From NCBI GenBank assembly GCA_021807585.1, contig JAKBCQ010000275.1, positions 1 through 5,223 on the forward strand: 5,223 nt of DNA, given 5' to 3'. Below are positions 1 to 5,019 of the stretch, piece by piece. The stretch is from Planctomycetota bacterium. GTDB lineage: Bacteria; Planctomycetota; Planctomycetia; Isosphaerales; Isosphaeraceae. Made by a program: the position numbers and the translations under genes. The notes under the pieces are model-generated. The model was not told the DNA's origin. It was given only the letters and a program-made list of their open reading frames with translations, and made no database searches. The number at the start of each line of letters is the position of its first letter. Positions within the stretch are counted from its first letter, which is position 1.

Positions 1-65
1 CGCTTGATGTGAAATTGTCATCAACAATGCAACGAGCCCGGGCGACCGTGAGATCGGGCCGGGAC

Positions 66-100
66 GCTCTTTGACATCTCGATTGTTTGATCAAGAGAGC
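66..100. repeat. Imperfect inverted repeat (hairpin 1)
   Basis: The left arm GCTCTTTGA (66-74) pairs with the right arm TCAAGAGAGC (91-100), with one G bulged and a 16-nt loop. The right arm shares 95-100 with the left arm of the larger structure at 95-162, so the two folds exclude each other. There is no T-run after it, so it is not a standard rho-independent terminator. Confidence 0.45.
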
Positions 101-162
101 CGGGACGTCGCGACGACGTTTGAGAATCAAAAATCTCAAACATCCAAACGCGTCCCGCTCTC
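95..162. repeat. Two-tier stem-loop (hairpin 2)
   Basis: The outer arms at 95-107 (GAGAGCCGGGACG) and 151-162 (CGTCCCGCTCTC) form 12 base pairs with one bulged C. Inside them, GTTTGAGA (118-125) and TCTCAAAC (134-141) form a perfect 8-bp stem around an 8-nt A-rich loop. Two stems nested symmetrically within 68 bp are unlikely by chance and suggest a structured RNA or a DNA hairpin element. No U-tract follows. The strand of any transcript is unknown. A small GGAG/CTCC stem (165-168 with 174-177) follows directly. Confidence 0.5.
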
Positions 163-313
163 CAGGAGTTTCGCTCCGCGTCGAAATCCTCGATCGATCA
201 CGTTTCATTTCGATCGTAATGCCTCACGACGACAAACACCGTGGGATCTTCCCTAAGCCGCGAGGAATCTGCGTTCGCTCTCATTCTCTCCAATCACTCA
301 GACCGGATCGATT

Positions 314-369
314 CCGCGGCGATGTTTTAGGAATCGCGGGTCGTCGCAAGCGACGTAACATCGCGTCGG
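314..369. repeat. Nested stem-loop with perfect 8-bp and 6-bp palindromes
   Basis: GCGATGTT (319-326) pairs perfectly with AACATCGC (357-364). CCG (314-316) with CGG (367-369) extends it past a 2x2 internal loop. Within the loop lies CGTCGC-AA-GCGACG (342-355), itself a perfect palindrome. It has the appearance of a REP-like palindromic unit or a structured leader segment. Only one copy occurs in this window, so the repeat interpretation is untested. Confidence 0.5.
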
Positions 370-557
370 AGAGATGAAGCATCGAGATGAAAGCGCTTCG
401 ATCTCGGTCGGAAATCGAGAGAGCCCCGATCGACACGGTCATTCGGGCCGGCGAGGCGAAGGCGCGATCGGTTATGATTAGCATTTCGTCGAGCGCCGTG
501 AATCGATTATCTAACACGCTCCTCATTGCACGATTTTTTCCCCGCAGAACGATTTTC

Positions 558-1763
558 ATGAAGCTGAAAAGCCGCCCCGAAGATTTCCAGGTTGAGGAGA
601 TCCCGCTCGTCGAGCCGGGATCGGACGGACGATTCGTGTTTTATCGACTCTCCAAACAAGGGATCGGTACGCTCGAGGCGATCGATTCGGTCCGTCGCCA
701 ATTCGACGTCTCCGCTTCGCGTGTGGCGCACGGGGGATTGAAGGATAAACACGCTTCCACTATTCAATATTTGACGATCCTCGACGGTCCCGAACGCCCG
801 CTTCGGCAGCCGAATCTCGAGCTCGAACCGATCGGACGGTTGTCTCATCCTTATGGGCCGACGTATTTTCGCGGCAATCGATTTCGGATCGCGCTGCGGA
901 ACATGACGACGCGTCAGGCCGAGCAAGCCGCGCAGGCTCTCGCCGACGCGGCACGGGACGGGATTCCCAATTATTTCGACGACCAGCGGTTTGGGTCGAT
1001 GAGCGCCGCGAAAGAGTTCTCGGCGCGGGCTTGGCTTGAAGGAAATTATGAACGTGCGTTTTGGCTGGCGATCGTCGAGCCGAATCCGCTCGATCGCCCC
1101 GAAACCCGCGCTTCGAAGGATATCCTCCGCGAGCATTGGGGGAATTGGGCCGAGGCGAAAGCGAAGCTCGATCGCTCGCATGAGCGCGGGCTCGTCACGT
1201 ATCTCGTCGATCATCCCGATGATTTTCGAGGGGTTTACGCGCGGATCCGTCGCGACCTTCGATCGCTCTATTTTTCGGCGTTTCAAAGCCATCTGTGGAA
1301 TCTGGTACTGGCGGACGTGATCGAGCAAACGACTCGGCCCGATCAACGCATGCTTTATGATTTTAAATCGGCGAAGCTGCCGATTCCACGAGGACTCGAG
1401 AGCGAGCAGGCCGAGCGACTCGCTACGATGTCGATCCCTCTTCCCTCGGCGCGATCGGCGATTCCCGAGGGGGTCGTCGGCCTTGCGACGGTCGCGGTTC
1501 TTGAGCGATTGAATCTTGAACCCAAACAATTGCGGGTTAAGCATCTGAAAGATGTGTTTTTATCGAAGGGAGAGCGTCCCGCGATGTATCGCTTGGCCGA
1601 CGCGAAGCACGGGATCCACGCCGACGAGCTTTATCGCGATCGTCGCAAGCTGATCGTCTCGTTCGAGCTTCCCCGCGGAGGTTACGCGACGATGCTCGTC
1701 AAGCGCATCACCTTGCCGACCCCCAAAAATTCCTCAACCCGCCAAGCCGATAATGGACGCTGA
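558..1763 (+). CDS. truD: tRNA pseudouridine(13) synthase TruD
   Basis: This enzyme isomerises uridine 13 in the D-arm of certain tRNAs to pseudouridine, in the cytoplasm. The 401-residue product shows the TruD family signature in order: an N-terminal PEDFQVEE (residues 7-14), then the catalytic loop GGLKDKHAST (59-68) with Asp63 as the expected catalytic aspartate. Next come GNRFRI (106-111), the hallmark GIPNYFDDQRFG (135-146), FSAFQSHLWN (239-248), and the C-terminal LPRGGYATMLVKRI (371-384). I chose the ATG at 558 because family homology begins there; the frame is open back to 387, but that extension looks unlike TruD. No Shine-Dalgarno sequence precedes the start. At 401 residues it is longer than the E. 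coli enzyme of about 350. The stop lies six bases before the next gene, also a pseudouridine synthase, which suggests co-transcription. Confidence 0.95.
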   Translation: MKLKSRPEDFQVEEIPLVEPGSDGRFVFYRLSKQGIGTLEAIDSVRRQFDVSASRVAHGGLKDKHASTIQYLTILDGPERPLRQPNLELEPIGRLSHPYGPTYFRGNRFRIALRNMTTRQAEQAAQALADAARDGIPNYFDDQRFGSMSAAKEFSARAWLEGNYERAFWLAIVEPNPLDRPETRASKDILREHWGNWAEAKAKLDRSHERGLVTYLVDHPDDFRGVYARIRRDLRSLYFSAFQSHLWNLVLADVIEQTTRPDQRMLYDFKSAKLPIPRGLESEQAERLATMSIPLPSARSAIPEGVVGLATVAVLERLNLEPKQLRVKHLKDVFLSKGERPAMYRLADAKHGIHADELYRDRRKLIVSFELPRGGYATMLVKRITLPTPKNSSTRQADNGR

Positions 1764-1769
1764 TATTTT

Positions 1770-2450
1770 ATGATGGAAACGGCTGTTTCGATTCTTTATG
1801 AAGACAATCATTGTCTCGCTTGCGACAAGCCCGCGGGGGTTCCGACGCAAGCCGACGAGTCGGGCGATTTATCGTTGCTTGAACAAGTGCGCGAACGGAT
1901 TCGGGTGCGCGATCGCAAGCCCGGTAACGTGTTTTTGGGGCTTTTGCATCGTCTTGATCGCCCGGTTTCGGGTGTCGTGCTGTTCGCCAAAACGAGCAAA
2001 GCCGCGGCGCGGCTGAGCGAACAATTTCGCGTGGGGACGATCGAAAAGACGTATCTTGCGATCGTCGAGGGGACGATCGCGGCCGATGAAGGAGAGTTCG
2101 TCGATCGATTATCGAAGGATCGCGAACGTAACGTCGTTTCGATTGCGGACGCGAACGATTCCGAAGGGCGCGAGGCTCGTCTGCTGTTCCGGGTCATCGA
2201 GCGTTCGCGTGTCGCCACGACCGTCGAGATCAAGCTGTTGACGGGCAGAAGCCATCAAATTCGCGTTCAATTCGCAAGTCGCGGCAAACCGATCTGGGGC
2301 GATCACAAATACGGGTCGAAACGGAATCTGCGAGCGCTCGACGGCGGAGGGCGGATCGCGCTCCACGCGCGATCGCTCGGGTTCAATCATCCGACCCGGC
2401 TTGAAACGCTCTCGATCGACGCGCCGATCCCGGCGGATTGGCCCGAATGA
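1770..2450 (+). CDS. RluA-family RNA pseudouridine synthase, short form without S4 domain
   Basis: The 226-residue product is a complete RluA-type catalytic domain. It has LYEDNHCLACDKPAGVPTQ (9-27), then the active-site motif HRLDRPVSGVVLFAKT (60-75) with Asp63 as the predicted catalytic residue. It continues with EKTYLAIVEG (92-101), LLTGRSHQIRVQFASRGKP (156-174), GDHKYGS (177-183), and LHARSLGFNHPTR (198-210). No N-terminal S4 RNA-binding domain is present, so it resembles the small RluA/TruC-like members. Whether it modifies rRNA or tRNA cannot be read from the sequence. The start is an ATGATG pair at 1770/1773, six bases after truD, so translational coupling is likely. Its last 85 bp lie in the left copy of a 181-bp tandem duplication, and a decayed second copy of its C-terminal coding sequence follows at 2547-2631. 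The conserved HARSLGFNHP block shows that the copy within this gene is the functional one. Confidence 0.93.
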   Translation: MMETAVSILYEDNHCLACDKPAGVPTQADESGDLSLLEQVRERIRVRDRKPGNVFLGLLHRLDRPVSGVVLFAKTSKAAARLSEQFRVGTIEKTYLAIVEGTIAADEGEFVDRLSKDRERNVVSIADANDSEGREARLLFRVIERSRVATTVEIKLLTGRSHQIRVQFASRGKPIWGDHKYGSKRNLRALDGGGRIALHARSLGFNHPTRLETLSIDAPIPADWPE

Positions 2451-2546
2451 GTTTTCCGGGGCGCGTGGCGCGTGCGGCTCACAATACAAGAATCTAACTT
2501 ATTATAGATATTAGCATAAGGTAACAAAATTATTCATTCATGATTG
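2366..2546. repeat. Left copy of a diverged 181-bp tandem duplication
   Basis: This unit aligns with 2547-2727 at a constant offset of 181. By eye, 2366-2450 matches 2547-2631 at 64 of 85 positions with no gap. A 12-nt block, CGCGTGCGGCTC, recurs at 2469-2480 and 2649-2660, with a compensating 1-nt shift. Positions 2503-2520 match 2684-2701 at 14 of 18, and ATTCAT recurs at 2536-2541 and 2717-2722. This copy contains the functional end of the RluA-family gene on the plus strand, then an AT-rich spacer. The spacer is a degraded copy of the envelope protein's C-terminal coding sequence on the minus strand. Confidence 0.85.
2383..2541 (-). pseudogene. Decayed copy of the envelope protein's C-terminal coding end
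   Basis: Read on the minus strand from 2541, this starts ATG AAT and then, after a stop, gives YLMLISII. The intact gene reads MNWKPYLAMLISILG at the matching place. In-frame stops occur at 2532-2530 (TAA) and 2496-2494 (TAG). One base is missing before the shared GAGCCGC, and the frame is restored further on. The tail then reads ...KLIRA...AGSDD followed by TGA at 2385-2383, against ...KIIRA...AGSGD and TGA in the working copy. The lower part is preserved because it is antisense to the RluA-family coding sequence; the upper part has decayed to AT-rich spacer. Confidence 0.7.
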
Positions 2547-2631
2547 CGTGCGATCTCTCGGCTTCAATCACCCGAGCCGGCCGGAAGCGCCCTCAATCGC
2601 TTCGTCGATTGCGGCAGCCCGGCGCGAATGA
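2547..2631 (+). pseudogene. Decayed second copy of the RluA-family C-terminal coding end
   Basis: In the plus-strand frame corresponding to the intact gene, this reads VRSLGFNHPSRPEAPSIASS and ends in ARRE and TGA at 2629-2631. The intact gene reads ARSLGFNHPTRLETLSIDAP and ends WPE and TGA at 2448-2450. The stop codon sits at exactly the same place in the unit. There is no upstream part of the gene and no start, so it cannot be expressed as a pseudouridine synthase. Its survival is probably explained by the minus-strand envelope protein, which is coded through it. Confidence 0.75.
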
Positions 2632-2727
2632 TCTTCCTCAGGGAAAACCGCGTGCGGCTCCAGAACGCGAGCGGGATTCCAAGTATGGATATCAGCATAG
2701 CCAGATAGGGTTTCCAATTCATAACGG
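2547..2727. repeat. Right copy of the diverged 181-bp tandem duplication
   Basis: This copy abuts the left one exactly, as expected for a tandem duplication. It contains the functional last 54 codons of the minus-strand envelope protein, including its membrane segment. On the plus strand it carries a decayed RluA tail. No third copy is visible on either side: 2728 onward does not resemble 2547 onward, and sequence before 2366 does not resemble 2546 and earlier. Confidence 0.85.
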
Positions 2728-4447
2728 AGCGCGTTCCCGGAAGTTTGGCCGACTCGTTCTCGACGATCGGTTCGGCGATCGCGGCGGCCTGGGCCGCCTT
2801 TTCGCGGTCGATCTCGGGTTTCGACGGCTCGGCGGACGCGGCCTCGGCGGGCCCGTTTTTGAGGTTCCGCATCCGGACGACGAGCGTTTCGGCGACGAGC
2901 CACAACTTGGGGTCGGTGAGGCCCATCTCCTCGGCCTCGCGCCGCGCCGTGGCTAAATCGACGCGATCTTGATCTTGCTCGACGCGGCGGATGAACCACA
3001 AAAACCCGGCGCGTGCGCCGTCGACGTCGAAAAAGTAGAGGGGACGCGCCGCGGCGTCGTTGAGTTCATTTTGGTAGCGCTCGATTTGAGAGACATCCAA
3101 ATTGGAAAGTGAAACCGGTAGGGCCACGTAGCGCATTTTTCGTTTGGCGACTTCGGCGATGAAATCGGGACCGACCTCGGCGGGCTCTCGTAGATCGAGC
3201 AACGTTTGATAACCTTTTTCGGCGAGCCAATCGAGCCCCTCTTTGGAGGGCGCTCCGCCCCCGGCGAGCCTGGGTTGAACCGTGCTGAAATGTGGAATCA
3301 ACGATTTATGCGGTTCGGCGAGCGGATTTTGCGGCGGGATCAAGACGACGTTCGCCCCCGGAGCGGGCTTCTTGTCGGTTGAGGATGAAGCCGCCGCCGA
3401 AGCCTTCGCATCGGACGATCGCGAACCGTCAATGCGAGCGGTTTCGGCCGAAGCGGTCGGAGCGGGCGTATCGGCCGAGCCGACTCGGGCCAAATCACTG
3501 TTCGCTTTTGGTTTCAAGTCGGCGACATCAACGGATTGGTTCGCGCGACCCGGTCGAGCCGCGTCGGTCGTTACCACGGTTGAAGCCGAAGGGGTATTGG
3601 AGTCGGCCCGGGCGGGCGATTCGGCGCCCGGATTCGGATTCACGCCGGGACGTCTTGATCCGTTAATATATCCATCAATTTGTGTTTTAACCGAATCGGC
3701 CGCCGCGGCGCCGCGATCGGTCGAGTCGTGCGTCTCGTCGAGCGGCGGGAGATGATCGAGGGGGTTATCGGCGAGTTTAGCGGGATTTTTCGGCGAGGGG
3801 GCGATTTTCTCGGGTTTTTTCTCGGAGGAATCGGCGGCGATTCGCGCGGGGTTTTTGTCGGCACGCGCGCGGCGCGCGACGGAATCGGCGGGGGCGGTTC
3901 CGCGGCGCGACCGGACGGCGTCGGCGTCGGTTTTGGCGCCGGCGACGCCTCCGGGAATGAGTAACCGCGCGATGTTCTCGCGCGGTCGGGTGACGGAGTT
4001 GACAGGGGACCGAGCGGTTTCATAACCCGCTCGGTTTCCCGTGGAATTCGAACGCATCGACGTTCCCTTGGCGGACGATTCTCCCTTGCCGGAATCGGCG
4101 GGAGGGGGCGAACCGTTCTCATTGAGCGGTTTGACATCCATCGTCTCACCCGCGGGATCGGAACCGACCTGCGACGACGAAGTCGAACCAGGAGCGGCCG
4201 AGGGAACGACCGTCGACGATCCCGAGAGCGGAAGTCCGGGATCGGTCAAGGCGGGCTCGATCGTCGTCGTGCTCCGATTGCGGAACAATCGAGGTCGATT
4301 GAGCCCGCACGACGAGCAGTTCGATTTGCACCCTTCAAGACCCGCAACGGTGATCGCGAGAGCGATCAGGAATAACCGACCGACGACGAGCGAACCGCGA
4401 GATCGCGGAGATCCTCGGCCGTCGTGATACCAGCGATTTCCAAACAT
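2564..4447 (-). CDS. Putative membrane-anchored lipoprotein with DSP/PTPase-like domain lacking the catalytic Cys
   Basis: I do not recognise a named gene. From the ATG at 4447 (627 residues) the N-terminus has a basic stretch, a hydrophobic run (about 20-36) and LEGC. Cys40 is thus a plausible lipidation site, although Glu at -2 is atypical. Two more cysteines follow at 44 and 47. Residues about 50-370 are low-complexity, rich in Ser, Ala, Pro, Asp and Arg/Lys, and probably a disordered periplasmic spacer. Residues about 386-527 resemble the DSP-PTPase fold (Blh/COG3453-like): GGGAPSKEGLDWLAEKGY, LLDLRE (416-421), VALPVS. The P-loop position reads YFFDVDGARAG (471-481), with no HC pair before Arg479, so it is probably a pseudophosphatase. 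A membrane segment (about 580-596) and a basic tail end the protein. An alternative ATG at 4489 would add 14 residues. Its last 54 codons lie in the right copy of the 181-bp duplication. Confidence 0.8.
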   Translation of the reverse strand: MFGNRWYHDGRGSPRSRGSLVVGRLFLIALAITVAGLEGCKSNCSSCGLNRPRLFRNRSTTTIEPALTDPGLPLSGSSTVVPSAAPGSTSSSQVGSDPAGETMDVKPLNENGSPPPADSGKGESSAKGTSMRSNSTGNRAGYETARSPVNSVTRPRENIARLLIPGGVAGAKTDADAVRSRRGTAPADSVARRARADKNPARIAADSSEKKPEKIAPSPKNPAKLADNPLDHLPPLDETHDSTDRGAAAADSVKTQIDGYINGSRRPGVNPNPGAESPARADSNTPSASTVVTTDAARPGRANQSVDVADLKPKANSDLARVGSADTPAPTASAETARIDGSRSSDAKASAAASSSTDKKPAPGANVVLIPPQNPLAEPHKSLIPHFSTVQPRLAGGGAPSKEGLDWLAEKGYQTLLDLREPAEVGPDFIAEVAKRKMRYVALPVSLSNLDVSQIERYQNELNDAAARPLYFFDVDGARAGFLWFIRRVEQDQDRVDLATARREAEEMGLTDPKLWLVAETLVVRMRNLKNGPAEAASAEPSKPEIDREKAAQAAAIAEPIVENESAKLPGTRSVMNWKPYLAMLISILGIPLAFWSRTRFSLRKIIRAGLPQSTKRLRALPAGSGD

Positions 4448-4456
4448 CGAATGTCT

Positions 4457-4461
4457 CTCCC
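4457..4461 (-). promoter_or_regulatory. Shine-Dalgarno sequence that decides the lipoprotein start
   Basis: On the minus strand GGGAG at 4461-4457 lies nine bases before the ATG at 4447. The alternative ATG at 4489 has no such sequence and would put an extra charged stretch ahead of the signal segment. This supports 4447 as the start. Confidence 0.55.
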
Positions 4462-4931
4462 GTTTGACGTCGCGCCGAGCCGAAGCCAAGACATGTTCAT
4501 ATCGGCCGAATCGATCGATCGTATCGACCTATTCGGATAACGGAATCACATACGAGGCTTCATTGACGACGAGATCCGGAACGCCGCCTTTCAAGCGACG
4601 GTGCGAGCGACTACGGTCGACGAACGCCGCGATCGTCATGGAAGGAATATCCGTGACGATCGTCCCGATCGATCGAACCGAATCGGCCCGCTCCGCCGCG
4701 CGGCTCGCGGATGTCAAATCCAATGGTGACGAATCAATTGCGACCGCGGCGGGGAACGTCCCGCGCCGACGTCTTCAAGCGAGGCTCCTGGACCGGGGTC
4801 TCGGCCCATCCCTGAATCCGCTGCGTCGCGCCCGATCAAGCCGAGCGTCAACCGCCAGTGGACCGCGAAATCGCGGAGTCGATGGCTCTCAAAGTAGATC
4901 CACCATGCAAACTTATCCGATGAATCGTCGA

Positions 4932-4961
4932 TTGCCAAAGAAACGCGATCATTTTTAGAAT
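4932..4961 (+). promoter_or_regulatory. Candidate sigma-70-type promoter for the glycosyltransferase gene
   Basis: TTGCCA (4932-4937) and TAGAAT (4956-4961) each match the -35 and -10 consensus at five of six positions, with an 18-bp spacer. A start site near 4968 would give a leader of about 50 nt before the ATG at 5020. It is the best promoter-like pair I found upstream of that gene. Confidence 0.45.
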
Positions 4962-5019
4962 AGACCGTGGCCAAGCGTCGTTTTCTTCCCGCGCGATCGT
5001 TACAAGCGGTAAACTCTCC

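Larger units (their letters stand above)
1..557. other. Gene-free leader region upstream of truD, rich in stem-loops
   Basis: I see no convincing gene in this stretch. Open frames here are short, arginine/serine-rich and start at TTG or have no ribosome binding site. The frame that continues into truD can be opened as far back as 387, but the extra 57 residues show no TruD similarity. A minus-strand frame of 92 codons (559 to 281) starts on the same CATG as truD and has no recognisable motif. What the region does hold is a cluster of inverted repeats, listed separately at 66-100, 95-162 and 314-369, and a 9-bp direct repeat GCCGGGACG at 58-66 and 99-107. It may be a long 5' leader, a small RNA locus, or the spacer behind an upstream gene that lies outside the window. 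Confidence 0.5.
4448..5019. other. Intergenic region without a confident gene, possible decayed coding sequence
   Basis: No frame here is convincing. On the plus strand a TTG-initiated frame runs 4464-4958 (164 codons), but it is arginine/serine-rich and shows no domain. On the minus strand two TTG-initiated frames abut: 4974-4714 (86 codons, beginning with the more protein-like SLAIDDSSDKFAWWIYFES) and 4723-4529 (64 codons, with IGTIVTDIPSMTIAAFVDRS). They overlap by 10 bp in different frames, so they could be one frameshifted ancient gene. The region otherwise holds the palindrome CCGCGAAATCGCGG at 4863-4876, several CGATCG sites and the promoter candidate at 4932-4961. It separates the minus-strand lipoprotein gene from the divergently transcribed glycosyltransferase gene, so regulatory sites for both are expected here. 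Confidence 0.4.

Noticed and set aside
71..99. Promoter with TTGACA at 71-76
   Set aside because: The -35 match is perfect, but the hexamer at the right spacing (AGAGAG) is not a -10 element.
387..557. N-terminal extension of truD by 57 residues
   Set aside because: The frame is open, but family similarity starts at the ATG at 558 (MKLKSRPEDF), and the extension has no recognisable domain or ribosome binding site.
281..559. A 92-codon minus-strand gene divergent from truD
   Set aside because: No motif, no Shine-Dalgarno sequence, and it reads through the stem-loop region at 314-369. I could not support it as a gene.
2498..2520. Rho-independent terminator between the convergent genes
   Set aside because: CTTAT and ATAAG can pair, but over only 5 bp around a 13-nt loop with no GC stem and no T-run. 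The sequence is better explained as a decayed copy of the membrane-segment coding sequence.
2540..2956. A plus-strand gene beginning near 2540
   Set aside because: It is antisense to the C-terminal half of the envelope protein, and its composition (Arg/Gly/Leu repeats) is that of a shadow frame of TCG/CGA-rich coding sequence.
3640..4149. Proline/arginine-rich frame opposite or within the linker
   Set aside because: It is a shadow of the low-complexity linker in another frame of the same strand, and it lacks its own start context.
2593..4447. Radical SAM enzyme, from the CxxxCxxC at Cys40-47 of the envelope protein
   Set aside because: The spacing matches by chance. It sits directly at a lipobox after a hydrophobic signal segment, and no SAM-binding barrel sequence follows.
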